Positions 1 through 8,737 of a stretch of 64,000 nt of DNA are shown here, one piece after another. Under the pieces are notes generated by a model. The model worked only from the letters and a program-made list of their open reading frames with translations. It was not told the origin of the DNA and did no database searches. Every line of letters starts with the position of its first letter. Within the stretch, counting starts at the first letter, position 1. Location: NCBI RefSeq assembly GCF_022647665.1, contig NZ_CP071872.1, positions 4,774,001 to 4,838,000 on the forward strand. Reading direction: 5' to 3'. The DNA comes from Streptomyces formicae (lineage in GTDB: Bacteria > Actinomycetota > Actinomycetes > Streptomycetales > Streptomycetaceae). A program made the translations under genes and the position numbers.

Positions 1-386
1 TCTTCCGCATCTCGGCGACCGACTGGCTGGACGAGAACGGGTGGACGGCCGACGACACCGTGCGCTTCGCCGCGCTGCTGAAGGAGCACGGCGTCGATCT
101 CCTCGACGTCTCGTCCGGTGGCAACGCCGCTCGGGTACGGATCCCGGTCGGCCCCGGCTACCAAGTGCCGTTCGCGGCCCGGGTGAAGGCCGAGACGGGC
201 CTGCCGGTCGCGGCCGTCGGGATGATCACCGATCCCGGGCAGGCCGAGAAGATCCTCTCCAACGGCGAGGCCGACGCGGTGCTGCTGGGGCGGGAGCTGC
301 TGCGCGACCCGTCGTGGGCCCGGCGGGCGGCACGCGAGCTGGGCGGCACGATCCGGGTCCCCCAGCAGTACCACCGCTCGGTCTGA
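1..386 (+). CDS. NADH:flavin oxidoreductase (old yellow enzyme family), 3' end only
   Basis: The reading frame is open from the window edge (first full codon at base 3) to TGA at 384-386, so only about the last 127 residues are present. The text SATDWLDENGW, followed by LLDVSSGGN and the C-terminal AVGMITDPGQAE and DAVLLGRELLRDPSW, is characteristic of the YqjM-like class of old yellow enzymes. These are FMN-dependent TIM-barrel ene-reductases that reduce activated C=C bonds with NAD(P)H in the cytosol. GRELLRDP is the usual end of the phosphate-binding part of the barrel. Substrate cannot be told from this end. A GC-rich hairpin follows the stop codon. Confidence 0.9.
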   Translation, partial: FRISATDWLDENGWTADDTVRFAALLKEHGVDLLDVSSGGNAARVRIPVGPGYQVPFAARVKAETGLPVAAVGMITDPGQAEKILSNGEADAVLLGRELLRDPSWARRAARELGGTIRVPQQYHRSV

Positions 387-408
387 CCGCAGGGCGCGGC
401 CGGGTGTC

Positions 409-442
409 CGCGCAGGGCGGCCGGGCCGCGCCGACCTGCGCG
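409..442 (+). terminator. GC-rich hairpin after the old yellow enzyme gene
   Basis: Outer arms CGCGCAGG (409-416) and CCTGCGCG (435-442) enclose an inner GCGGC/GCCGC stem with a three-base loop. It starts 22 bases after the stop codon and has no T-run, which is normal for Streptomyces terminators. A further small inverted repeat, CCACTG-T-CAGTGG (460-472), lies just before the next gene and could be an operator. Confidence 0.5.
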
Positions 443-526
443 GATGCGCGCAGCGGGGTCCACTGTCAGTGGTGGGGTGCAGACTGGCCCGTATTCCGCG
501 ACAACGGCGTCCTGGAGGTGTCGGCG

Positions 527-1611
527 ATGACCGACGTACTGCTGGCTGTAGGCACTCGCAAAGGGCTCTTCATCGGCCGGAGGCGAGCCGGCCGATGGGA
601 GTTCGACGGCCCCCACTTCAACGCGCAGGCGGTGTACTCGATCGGGATCGACACACGCCGCCCCGTCCCCCGGCTGCTCGTCGGCGGCGACAGCTCGCAC
701 TGGGGACCGTCGGTCTTCCACTCCGACGATCTGGGTGCGAGCTGGAACGAGCCGGCGAAGCCTGCGATCAAGTTCCCGAAGGACACCGGGGCCTCCCTGG
801 AGCGGGTCTGGCAGCTGCACCCGGCGGGCCCCACGGCCCCCGACGTGGTGTACGCGGGCACGGAGCCCGCGGCGCTGTTCCGCTCCGACGACGCCGGCGA
901 GACGTTCGAGCTGGTCCGGCCGTTGTGGGAGCATCCGACGCGGTCGAAATGGGCGCCCGGCGGGGGCGGCGAGGCCGTCCACACGGTGGTCACCGACCGA
1001 CGGGCCCCGGAGGCCGTGACCGTCGCCGTCTCCGCGGCCGGGGTCTTCCGCAGCCGCGACGGCGGCGCCACGTGGAGCCCCTCCAACCAAGGAGTGTCGG
1101 CGGTCTTCCTGCCCGATCCGAACCCCGAGTTCGGCCAGTGCGTCCACAAGATCGCGCAGGACGCGGGCGATCTGGACCGGCTGTACCTGCAGAACCACTG
1201 GGGGGTGTACCGGAGCGACGACGCGGGCGCCAAGTGGACCGACATCGGCGACGGCCTGCCGTCCGACTTCGGCTTCACGGTCACCGCCCATCCGCACCGC
1301 CCGGACGTGGCGTACGTCTTCCCGATCAACGCGGACGAGGACCGGGTGCCCGCGGGGCGCCGCTGCCGGGTCTACCGCACGGCGGACGCGGGCCGCAGCT
1401 GGGAGCCCCTGTCGGCCGGCCTCCCCAGGACGACCACTACGGCACGGTGCTGCGCGACGCGATGTGCACGGACGGCGCCGACCCCGCTGGGGTGTACTTC
1501 GGCAACCGGAACGGGGAGTTGTTCGCGAGCGCCGACGACGGGGACAGCTGGCAGCAGCTCGCCTCGCACCTGCCGGACGTGCTGTGCGTGCGGGCGGCGG
1601 TGGTCGGCTGA
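527..1611 (+). pseudogene. BNR/Asp-box beta-propeller protein (sialidase-like), frameshifted near its 3' end
   Basis: ATG at 527 follows GGAGG (514-518). The protein contains Asp-box repeats of the form SxDxGxxW: RSDDAGETF, RSRDGGATW, RSDDAGAKW, RTADAGRSW and, after a shift in frame, ASADDGDSW. This is the fold of exo-alpha-sialidases and sortilin/VPS10-like propellers, and in Streptomyces the family is usually an uncharacterised WD40/BNR repeat protein. Up to about 1422 the gene reads in one frame; from about 1427 to TGA at 1609-1611 homology and codon bias continue in the -1 frame. The break sits in CCCC at 1423-1426, where a fifth C would restore one protein of about 360 residues. No signal peptide is evident. 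It is either a young pseudogene or a sequencing error. Confidence 0.75.
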
Positions 1612-1676
1612 GCACGGGTGCGGCCGCCCACCGCCGGGTGATCGGGACACGGGCCGCACCAGTAGAGTGACGCCCC

Positions 1677-2354
1677 GTGGCAGCACGACCCTTGAATGAG
1701 ATTGTCGAACCGGGGTGGGCGGACGCCCTTCGCCCGGTGGCCGAACGCGTCGCCGCGATGGGCGACTTCCTCCGCGCGGAGATCGCCGCGGGCCGGACGT
1801 ACCTGCCGGCAGGCGCGCATGTGCTGCGCGCCTTCCAGCAGCCGTTCGACGAGGTGCGCGTCCTGATCGTCGGCCAGGATCCCTACCCGACGCCGGGGCA
1901 CGCGGTGGGGCTGAGCTTCTCCGTCGCACCGGAGGTGCGTCCGCTCCCGGGCAGCCTGGAGAACATCTTCCGGGAGATGCACACCGACCTGGGGCTGCCC
2001 CGGCCGTCCAACGGCGATCTCACGCCGTGGACGCGGCAGGGCGTACTGCTGCTGAACAGAGCCCTGACCACGGCCCCCCGCAAGCCCGCCGCGCACCGCG
2101 GCAAGGGCTGGGAGGACGTGACCGAGCAGGCCATCCGGGCCCTGGTGGACCGCGGCAAGCCGATGGTGTCGGTGCTGTGGGGGCGTGACGCGCGGAATCT
2201 GCGTCCGCTGCTGGGTGACCTCCCCGCGATCGAGTCCGCGCATCCCTCGCCGATGTCGGCGGACCGCGGGTTCTTCGGGTCACGGCCGTTCAGCAGGGCG
2301 AACGAGCTGCTCGTCCGCCAAGGGGCGCAGCCGGTGGACTGGCGGCTGCCGTGA
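1677..2354 (+). CDS. ung: uracil-DNA glycosylase, family 1
   Basis: A 225-residue protein starting at GTG. Family 1 uracil-DNA glycosylase removes uracil from DNA at the first step of base excision repair. Motif A, GQDPYP, is at residues 66-71 with the water-activating Asp68. Motif B, HPSPMSA, lies near residue 190 and carries the catalytic His and the leucine-loop region in its Streptomyces form. Length is normal for the family (220-230). The gene overlaps the following kinase-type gene by four bases (GTGA), so the two are probably cotranslated, although no functional link between them is obvious. Confidence 0.96.
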   Translation: MAARPLNEIVEPGWADALRPVAERVAAMGDFLRAEIAAGRTYLPAGAHVLRAFQQPFDEVRVLIVGQDPYPTPGHAVGLSFSVAPEVRPLPGSLENIFREMHTDLGLPRPSNGDLTPWTRQGVLLLNRALTTAPRKPAAHRGKGWEDVTEQAIRALVDRGKPMVSVLWGRDARNLRPLLGDLPAIESAHPSPMSADRGFFGSRPFSRANELLVRQGAQPVDWRLP

Positions 2355-3361
2355 CCTCGGGTCCCGGCTGGGTGCTCGGGGTCGACTCCGGGGGCTCCGG
2401 CCTGCGGGTCGCCCTCGCCCCGGCCGACGCCCCGGCCCATGCCGTGTCGACCGCGTCCCGCGAGCCGGTCCGCACCGGCCCCGGCGGGATCGACGCGGCT
2501 CATCTGCTGGAGCAGCTGCTGCCGATGGCGCGCACCCTGCTGCGGCGGGCGGCCGAGGCAGGCGCCTACGGAGCGGCGGAAGCGGAGGCGCCGGGGCTCG
2601 TCGCCGTCGCGATCGGGGCCGCCGGGATGGCGACGCTCGGGGACGACCTGCGTGCGGTTCTCCCCCATGCGCTCGCGCAGGCGCTCGGCGTGCGCCGGGT
2701 GGCGCTCGCCGCCGATGCGGTGACCGCGTACGCCGGTGCGCTGGACCAGCGCCCGGGGGCGGTCGTCGCGGCGGGCACGGGAATGATCGCGCTGGGCACG
2801 GACCTGACCGGCTGGCGCCGGGCGGACGGCTGGGGCCATCTGCTGGGTGACTGCGGCGGCGGGGCGTGGATCGGCCGGGCGGGCCTGGAAGCGGCGATGC
2901 GCGCCCATGACGGGCGCCGGGGCGGCTCGGCCGCGCTGCTGGAGCGGCTGGAGGCGGTCTTCGGACCGGCCGAGGAGCTGCCGGGGCTGCTCTATCCGCG
3001 CTCCGACCGGCCCGCCCTGCTCGCCTCCTTCGCCCCGGAGGTCGCCCGCTGCGCCGCGGACGACCCGGTCGCGCGGAGCATCCTCGCCGGGGCCGCCGAC
3101 GACATCGCCGCCGCGGCGGCCGCGGTCTGCCCGCCCGCGTCTTCCGGGGAGTGCGAAGTCGCCCTGACCGGGGGCCTGTTCAAGATGGGCGATCCGCTGG
3201 CCGTACCGCTGCGGGCCGCGCTGGCGCACCAACTCCCGCATGCCCGCCCGGTGTCCGCCGCGGGCGATCCGCTCGCCGGTTCGCTGACCGTCGCCGCCGC
3301 GCTCGCCACCGGGTCGCTGAGGCTGCCCCGGCATCCACGCATGCTCCATGTGTCTCTGTGA
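2351..3361 (+). CDS. BadF/BadG/N-acetylglucosamine kinase-type ATPase
   Basis: A 336-residue protein of the ASKHA (hexokinase/actin) fold. The N-terminal phosphate-1 loop reads GVDSGGSGLR, followed by VAAGTGMIALG (phosphate-2 region) and GDCGGGAWIGRAGLEAAMR, the pattern of bacterial N-acetylglucosamine kinases and related BadF-family proteins. It most likely phosphorylates an amino sugar such as GlcNAc in the cytosol. The substrate is inferred from the family and cannot be read from sequence. The GTG start overlaps the ung stop (GTGA), indicating translational coupling. A short palindrome follows the stop codon. Confidence 0.8.
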   Translation: MTSGPGWVLGVDSGGSGLRVALAPADAPAHAVSTASREPVRTGPGGIDAAHLLEQLLPMARTLLRRAAEAGAYGAAEAEAPGLVAVAIGAAGMATLGDDLRAVLPHALAQALGVRRVALAADAVTAYAGALDQRPGAVVAAGTGMIALGTDLTGWRRADGWGHLLGDCGGGAWIGRAGLEAAMRAHDGRRGGSAALLERLEAVFGPAEELPGLLYPRSDRPALLASFAPEVARCAADDPVARSILAGAADDIAAAAAAVCPPASSGECEVALTGGLFKMGDPLAVPLRAALAHQLPHARPVSAAGDPLAGSLTVAAALATGSLRLPRHPRMLHVSL

Positions 3362-3367
3362 TGTATC

Positions 3368-3382
3368 CCCGTTCAGAACGGG
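3368..3382. promoter_or_regulatory. perfect 15-bp palindrome between kinase and CbiX-like genes
   Basis: CCCGTTC-A-GAACGGG is a perfect 7-bp inverted repeat around one base, seven bases after the kinase stop and about 100 bases before the next start. One-base spacing is too tight for a good RNA hairpin, so an operator for a dimeric repressor is at least as likely as a terminator. The rest of the 124-base gap is AT-richer than its surroundings, as expected for a promoter region. Confidence 0.35.
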
Positions 3383-3485
3383 ACACTCAACCAGTAACGA
3401 ACCCATCGGATAAAAACGGACAGACGGTTCTCGGCCGCCCCCTCCCCGAACAGCTGAGCCGATAAACGAAGTAGCATGCGGCGCC

Positions 3486-4406
3486 ATGAGCTCCCCCACT
3501 GGGCCTGCATCCGGCCTGCCTGTACGAATGCCGCGACCCCGCCAGCCCGGGCGACACCGCCGCCCCGAGCCCGTGGCGGCCCCCGAGGGCGCACCCGCGC
3601 TCGTTCTCGCGGTGCCCGGCACCCCCACCTCCGCGACACGCAGCCTCGCCGAGGAAGTCGTCAGCATCGCCCGCTCCGAGCTGCCCGGCCTGGAGGCCGC
3701 GATCGGCTACCTCGACGGTGACGACGCCGAGTACCCCACGCTGGGGAGCGTGCTCGCACGGGCGGCGGCGCTGCGCGTCGAGCGCTACGAACTGGCCAGG
3801 GCCGCCGGCCGCGAGGTCGCCGAGCCCGAGGGCCCGGCCTCCGTCGTGGTCCCGCTGCTGGCCGGCCCCGACAGCGCGCTGACCCGGCGGATCCGCCAGG
3901 CGGTCATGGAGAGCCAGGGCACCGCCGAGCTGACCGATGTCCTCGGTCCGCACCCGCTGCTCGCCGAGGCGCTGCACGTACGGCTGTCCGAGGCCGGTCT
4001 GGCCCGCGCCGACCGCGCCCGGCTGTTCACGGTCGCGACGGCCGCCGACGGCATCGTGCTGGCCACGGTCGGCGGCGACGAGGCCGTGCAGGCCGCCGGG
4101 ATCACGGGCATGCTGCTGGCCGCCCGCCTCGCCGTTCCGGTGATGGCCGCCGCGCTGGACCAGGAGGGCGCCATCGCCGCGACCGCCGACGAACTGCGCG
4201 CCTCCGGTTCCGGACAGCTGGCGCTGGCCCCGTACCTGGTCGGCCCCGAGCTGCCGGAGGGCCTGCTCGCCGCGGCCGCCGAGGAGGCGGGCTGCGCCGC
4301 CGCCGAGCCGCTCGGCGCGTACCCGGCGATCGGCAAGCTGGTGCTGTCGAAGTACACGACCGCGCTCGGCATTCCGACGCAGCCGCAGGGCGCCCAGGCC
4401 CACTGA
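3486..4406 (+). CDS. CbiX/sirohydrochlorin chelatase-like protein
   Basis: A 306-residue protein with the two-domain alpha/beta architecture of Streptomyces CbiX-like proteins, after a proline/arginine-rich N-terminal tail of about 40 residues. The first strand reads LVLAVPGTPTSATRSLAEEV, the position where active chelatases normally have a HGS-type motif with the metal-handling histidine. That histidine is not visible here. The second half (LFTVATAADGIVLATVGG) also lacks it. The family inserts Co or Fe into sirohydrochlorin, but this copy may be catalytically inactive or have another role. It is followed by a strong bidirectional terminator. Confidence 0.65.
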   Translation: MSSPTGPASGLPVRMPRPRQPGRHRRPEPVAAPEGAPALVLAVPGTPTSATRSLAEEVVSIARSELPGLEAAIGYLDGDDAEYPTLGSVLARAAALRVERYELARAAGREVAEPEGPASVVVPLLAGPDSALTRRIRQAVMESQGTAELTDVLGPHPLLAEALHVRLSEAGLARADRARLFTVATAADGIVLATVGGDEAVQAAGITGMLLAARLAVPVMAAALDQEGAIAATADELRASGSGQLALAPYLVGPELPEGLLAAAAEEAGCAAAEPLGAYPAIGKLVLSKYTTALGIPTQPQGAQAH

Positions 4407-4437
4407 ACAGGCGGGCTCAGGCCCCCTGACAGGCGGA

Positions 4438-4468
4438 AAGGGCCCGCGCCGACGAGGCGCGGGCCCTT
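4438..4468. terminator. bidirectional terminator between convergent genes
   Basis: A perfect 13-bp stem, AAGGGCCCGCGCC / GGCGCGGGCCCTT, with the loop GACGA (4451-4455). It lies between the CbiX-like gene (plus, ends 4406) and the lactonase gene (minus, ends 4494). The AA/TT ends give it a short U-run in either direction. Confidence 0.85.
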
Positions 4469-4493
4469 CGTCTCCGCCAGGTGCGGGCGGCGG

Positions 4494-5660
4494 TCAGGCG
4501 AAGACCACGCACGAGGCCGCTGGGGCGGCGATCGAGCCCGCCCTGCGCGGTACGCCGCTCTCGGCGTCGACGTCGAACCAGGTGACGTCCCCGGAGCGCT
4601 CGTTCGCCGCGTACAGCCGCGTCCCGGTGGGGTCGAGCGCGAGGTCGCGCGGCCAGTGGCCGCCGCACGGCACGGTGGTGACCAGCGCGGCCTTCTCCCC
4701 GCTCGGGTCGAGGGCGAGGACGGAGATCGAGTCGTGGCCCCGGTTGGCCACCCACACGAACCGCCCGTCGTGCGCCACGACGACCGCGGATGGGTAGGAG
4801 GGGTGACCGACGCCCGTGAGGCCGTCCGGCAGGACCGCGGTCTCCCCCACGGGTTCGAGGACGCCTTCGCCGGCCTCCCAGCGGCACACGGTCAGGACCG
4901 GCTCCAGCTCGCCGAGTACGTACGCGTACCGGCCCGACGGGTGGAAGGCGAGGTGCCGCGGGCCGGTGCCGGACCGCAGCGGGGTCTCGCCGTGCGGGCT
5001 CAGGTCGCCGGTGGCCGGGTCGAGTTCGCCGACGCGCACGGAGTCGGTGCCGAGGTCGACGCCGAGTATCCAGCGCCCGGTGGGGTCGGGGAGCACCTGG
5101 TGGGCGTGCGGGCCGCGCTGCCGTTCCGGGTGGGGGCCCGAGCCCTCGTGCCGCAGTACGCCCACGGCGGCGGCCGGCTCCCCCGCGGGACCGACCGGGA
5201 GGACGCTGACGCTGCCCGAGGTGTAGTTGGCGGTGAGCAGATGGCCGCCTGCGAGGGAGAGATGGGTGGGTCCGGCCCCGCTCACCGGCGCCGGCGCACC
5301 GATGAGCCGGAGCGCCGGCGGCCCGTCCCCGGTGGCCGCGGTGATGTCGAAGGCCGCGACGGCACCCTCGTCGGTCTCGGAGACGGCGTAGAGGACCGGA
5401 CCGTTCTCGGCGGCGCCGACGGCCAGGTACGACGGGTCGGCGACGGCGTCCGTCGCGGCCGTCTCGCTGAGGGCCCCGGTCTCCTCGTCGACGGCGGCCG
5501 CGATGATGCCGCGGCCGCCCGCCGAGGTGAAGGAACCGATGAACGCCCGACCGCCGCTCCTGCCCGGACCGGGGTCCGTGCCCGCGCCGCTGCCGCCGCC
5601 AGGACCTGTGCCGTTGCTCCCGCCGGGGCCCGTGCCGTTGCTCGTGACGTCGCCGCCCAC
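4494..5660 (-). CDS. lactonase family protein (6-phosphogluconolactonase-like beta-propeller)
   Basis: About 388 residues, taking GTG at 5660 as start because AAGGGA lies a few bases upstream on the minus strand; longer reading frames would overlap the preceding nitric oxide synthase gene. After a glycine/proline-rich linker (GTGPGG repeats in the first 40 residues) the sequence shows the seven-bladed propeller repeats of the YbhE/Pgl family: FIGSFTS, LTANYTSGSVSV, HQVLPDPTGRW, GPRHLAFHPSGRYAYVLGE and ANRGHDSISV. Characterised members hydrolyse 6-phosphogluconolactone or carboxy-muconolactones. The true substrate is unknown. It lies 58 bases downstream of the NOS gene and may be cotranscribed. 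Confidence 0.85.
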   Translation of the reverse strand: MGGDVTSNGTGPGGSNGTGPGGGSGAGTDPGPGRSGGRAFIGSFTSAGGRGIIAAAVDEETGALSETAATDAVADPSYLAVGAAENGPVLYAVSETDEGAVAAFDITAATGDGPPALRLIGAPAPVSGAGPTHLSLAGGHLLTANYTSGSVSVLPVGPAGEPAAAVGVLRHEGSGPHPERQRGPHAHQVLPDPTGRWILGVDLGTDSVRVGELDPATGDLSPHGETPLRSGTGPRHLAFHPSGRYAYVLGELEPVLTVCRWEAGEGVLEPVGETAVLPDGLTGVGHPSYPSAVVVAHDGRFVWVANRGHDSISVLALDPSGEKAALVTTVPCGGHWPRDLALDPTGTRLYAANERSGDVTWFDVDAESGVPRRAGSIAAPAASCVVFA

Positions 5661-5718
5661 TGCGCTTTCCCTTCGCCGCCGGGATGTCCGTTGCCCGGCA
5701 GACGGTAGCAGGCGCGGT

Positions 5719-6906
5719 CTAGACCAAATCGGACTCCTCTCCCCTGGCACGTGCGAGCGCCTCCGGATGGTGCGCGAACATCGGCTTCAGCTGCGTCATG
5801 TCGTACGTGCGGTGGAAGACGGGGGTGGCGGAGCCGGAGACCGGCGGCACGATCCACGACCAGTCGGCGCCCACCGCACGGCCCTTGGCCTGCTCCCGGT
5901 CGAGGTGGGCGAGGAAGCGGCGGGATTCGCTGTGGTGGTCGGCCAGGGTGACTCCGGCGCGGTCGAAGGAGTGCAGGACGGCCCGGTTGAGCTCGACGAG
6001 AGCCCGGTCCTTCCAGAGGGAGCGTTCGTCGGCGGTGTCGAGTCCCAGCCGCTCGGCGACGAACGGGAGCAGGTGGTACCGGTCGGTGTCGCCGAGGTTC
6101 CTGGCGCCGATCTCGGTGCCCATGTACCAGCCGTTGAAGGGCGCTGCCGGATAGCAGATGCCGCCGATCTCCAGGCACATGTTGGCGATGGCGGGAACGG
6201 CGTTCCAGCGCAGGCCGAGCACGGCGTGCCAGTCGTCGTCGGGGTGACGCAGCGGGACTTCGAGCACGGCGTCCTCGGGGAGCGCGAACCACCGGGGTTT
6301 GTCGTCGCTGCCCTGGACGATCAGCGGCAGCACGTCGAAGGACGTGCCGGGGCCACCGGGCCAGCCGAGCCGCTCGGCGTAGGCGGTGATGCCGGCGTTG
6401 CGCGGATCGCCGGTGCAGCCGCCGCCGTGGGCGGCGGTGTAGCCCGCGTACCGCACCAGTTGCTCGTTCCAGATGCGCGGGCCGGGGCGGCCGGGGGCGT
6501 CGGGCGCGAAGACCGTGATGAGGGGCCGTATCCGGCCGCCGTTGGTCGCCTCCCGCAGATGGGCCGCCGCCTCGGCCGCGACGGTGTCGGCGTCGCGCAC
6601 GTCACGGCGGTCCCGGACCCGTAACGAACGCCAGTAGAGCCTGCCTATGCAGCGGTTGCTGTTGCGCCAGGCGACGCGTGCGCCGTGGGCGAGTTCGGCG
6701 GCGGTGTGCCGGTACGTCCCGGTCGCGTCGATCTCGGCGTGGACGGCGGCGACACGGGCCGCGAGGGCGGCCGGTCCGCCCGCCTCAGCCTCCTCGTGGT
6801 GGTACAGCCGCAGGAACTCCTCCGCTTCCTGCCGCAGTTCGGCATACGGGTCATGACGGTCGTACCGGGCCTTGCGGCCGACGGCTCTTCGGCGGAACTT
6901 CCGCAT
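5719..6906 (-). CDS. nos: nitric oxide synthase oxygenase
   Basis: Bacterial NOS oxygenase, about 395 residues from ATG 6906 (GGGGG eight bases upstream; in-frame starts at 6939 and 6978 are possible). It oxidises L-arginine to NO and citrulline using haem and tetrahydrobiopterin or folate. The haem-thiolate motif WRNSNRCIGR has its Cys at residue 86, and the arginine-binding Glu lies in GWYMGTEIGARNLGD. There is no reductase domain, as usual for bacterial NOS, so electrons must come from an unlinked reductase. In plant-pathogenic Streptomyces a homologue (TxtD) feeds thaxtomin nitration. Here there is no neighbouring cytochrome P450 or NRPS, so a role in stress response or signalling is more likely. 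Confidence 0.95.
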   Translation of the reverse strand: MRKFRRRAVGRKARYDRHDPYAELRQEAEEFLRLYHHEEAEAGGPAALAARVAAVHAEIDATGTYRHTAAELAHGARVAWRNSNRCIGRLYWRSLRVRDRRDVRDADTVAAEAAAHLREATNGGRIRPLITVFAPDAPGRPGPRIWNEQLVRYAGYTAAHGGGCTGDPRNAGITAYAERLGWPGGPGTSFDVLPLIVQGSDDKPRWFALPEDAVLEVPLRHPDDDWHAVLGLRWNAVPAIANMCLEIGGICYPAAPFNGWYMGTEIGARNLGDTDRYHLLPFVAERLGLDTADERSLWKDRALVELNRAVLHSFDRAGVTLADHHSESRRFLAHLDREQAKGRAVGADWSWIVPPVSGSATPVFHRTYDMTQLKPMFAHHPEALARARGEESDLV

Positions 6907-7068
6907 GGAGTGCACCCCCGGGGTGAAGGGGACGGACATGGTTGCCGTCCGAACTACCCCATAGATGGCCTGATCCACCCTGTACGTGCCACACGCACAT
7001 GCCTGGCGCGAGCGCCGCCCGGTCGGGGCGGCGGTCGGGGGCGCCGGCCGCAGGGCGGCAGAGGGCGG

Positions 7069-8583
7069 TCAGGCGGCGACGAGCGGGGCGCGCGGGGAGG
7101 TGCGCAGGGGCGTGGCAAGGTCCGTGAGTGCGCGTTCGAGCCCGTGCAGATGCGTGAGGGCGGCATCGGCGCCGGGATGCTGCCGCTGGGCCGGGATGGC
7201 GACGGCGAGGCCCTGCGCCGAGGCGGGCGCGAGTACGCCGTCCGGCGACGCGAGCGCGAGTACGGCGGCCTCGACACGGCTACAGGCGGCGGCCAGCCGG
7301 GCGTCGTGGGAGGCGGCCGGGTCGGCGGCGACCGCGGCGAGCCCCCGTGCCTCGCGGGCGCAGTCGTCGAGCAGCGCGAGCACCTGCCGGGCGCGGGCCT
7401 TGCGGGCGCGCATCGGGCTGAGCGGATGCACCAGCGGCGCCACGGACATCCGCACCCGGCCGAGCAGCGCCGCCAGCTCCGTGACGTGCGGGGCGGGGTC
7501 GGCCGTCGTCGAGCCGGCCAGCCGCGCCGCGGCCTCCGCGGTGCAGCGGTGGACGCAGCGCAGCGCCTGCTGGATCCAGGCGTCGGTGGTGGCGTGCGTG
7601 GTGACGGGCAGCACAAGGGCGACGGCGATCACGGCGCCCAGCGCGCCGACGCCGGTCTCCGCGAGCCGCAGCGCGAGCAGGCCCGGGTCGAGGACGCCGA
7701 GCAGCCCATACAGCATGCTGACCATGACGGTGACGAAGAACATCATCCAGCTGTAAGAGACCGCGGCCGTGTAGAAGATGCCGAAGACGCAGACGGCCAC
7801 CAGCGCGGCCGTGGGGGCCGCGGCGCCGTGCACGGGGACGGCGACGAGCAGGCCCACGGCGATGCCGACGACCGTGCCGAGGACCCGGCGGAAGCCGCGG
7901 ACCAGGGTCTCGCCGCGCGACGCGGTGTTCACGAAGATCCACCAGGCGGCGCCGACGGCCCAGTACCAGCGCTCCTGCGAGAGCAGCTGGCCCAGGGCGA
8001 GGGCGAGGGCGCCCGCGACGGCCACCTGGACGGCCTGGCGGGTGGTCGTCCTGGCCAGACCCGTTCCCGCCGGCAGGGCGGGCGCGGCAGGCGGCGCCAG
8101 CCGGCGCTCGTAGCACCAGAGGCCGAAGCGGACGGCGGACGAGGCGAGCACGGCGAGCAGGACGGCCGAGTACAGCCCGGGCAGCTGCGCGGGGACCGTG
8201 TGCAGGAACTGCGCCACGAAGAAGGTCATGAACGCGAAGACGCCCAAGGCGTGACCGCGCGGCCCCCAGCGGCGGACGTACACCCCGGCACTGGCGACGG
8301 CGAGGAACGACAGATCGCGCAGCAGGGGCTGGTCGTGCAGCCCGGCCGCGAGCGCGAGCACCGGAAGCCCGGCCGCCGGCAGCAGCGCCGTGGTCATGGC
8401 CTGGCCGCGGACCGTCGCGTCGGTGACGGTGAAGAGGGCGAGAAGCGCGGCGAGCCCGCCGGTGATCACGGCGGGAAGCGGATGACCGGTCAGTGCGACC
8501 ACGAGCACGGCCAGCCCGATGCCGAGCACGGACCGGGAGGCGCTGCGCAGCCTCAGCCGCCCCGGATCCGGAACCACGAACAT
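7069..8583 (-). CDS. FUSC-family membrane protein (fusaric acid resistance/aromatic acid exporter-like)
   Basis: About 504 residues starting at FVVPDPGRLRLRSASR (ATG 8583; a GTG at 8577 has a better placed AAGGGG). It has two sets of hydrophobic helices (about residues 20-160 and 210-340) separated by a charged loop, and a soluble helical C-terminal part. Internal repetition of membrane halves with the RWYWAVGAAWWIF and RVLGTVVGIAVGL segments is typical of FUSC proteins, which are proposed to export aromatic acids or similar compounds. Substrate unknown. Inverted repeats and a terminator-like hairpin in its leader suggest regulation before the start codon. Confidence 0.8.
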   Translation of the reverse strand: MFVVPDPGRLRLRSASRSVLGIGLAVLVVALTGHPLPAVITGGLAALLALFTVTDATVRGQAMTTALLPAAGLPVLALAAGLHDQPLLRDLSFLAVASAGVYVRRWGPRGHALGVFAFMTFFVAQFLHTVPAQLPGLYSAVLLAVLASSAVRFGLWCYERRLAPPAAPALPAGTGLARTTTRQAVQVAVAGALALALGQLLSQERWYWAVGAAWWIFVNTASRGETLVRGFRRVLGTVVGIAVGLLVAVPVHGAAAPTAALVAVCVFGIFYTAAVSYSWMMFFVTVMVSMLYGLLGVLDPGLLALRLAETGVGALGAVIAVALVLPVTTHATTDAWIQQALRCVHRCTAEAAARLAGSTTADPAPHVTELAALLGRVRMSVAPLVHPLSPMRARKARARQVLALLDDCAREARGLAAVAADPAASHDARLAAACSRVEAAVLALASPDGVLAPASAQGLAVAIPAQRQHPGADAALTHLHGLERALTDLATPLRTSPRAPLVAA

Positions 8584-8657
8584 CCCCTTCAGCAACTCTT
8601 CCCGCCCCTTCCGCTCCGCTTCCGCGCTTCTGCGCCCGGGAAGACAGCCCGGGCATG

Positions 8658-8685
8658 AAAAAGGCGCCGCGGAGTCCGCAGCGCC
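8658..8685 (-). terminator. rho-independent terminator or attenuator upstream of the FUSC gene
   Basis: Read on the minus strand, GGCGCTGCGGA-C-TCCGCGGCGCC (one mismatch in the stem) is followed directly by TTTTT. Classical U-tracts are uncommon in this genome. It is 75 bases before the FUSC start and about 150 bases after the end of the minus-strand fragment at 8834, so it either ends that older transcript or attenuates FUSC expression. Confidence 0.6.
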
Positions 8686-8737
8686 ATCGACGCGTCCATG
8701 AGACCATCTCCGACCCCAGTGGTTCAAGCGGCGGTGG

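Noticed and set aside
6685..8658. 657-codon plus-strand open frame opposite the NOS and FUSC genes
   Set aside because: Composition is repetitive Gly/Arg/Asp/Gln without motifs; the minus strand carries intact NOS and membrane-protein sequences.
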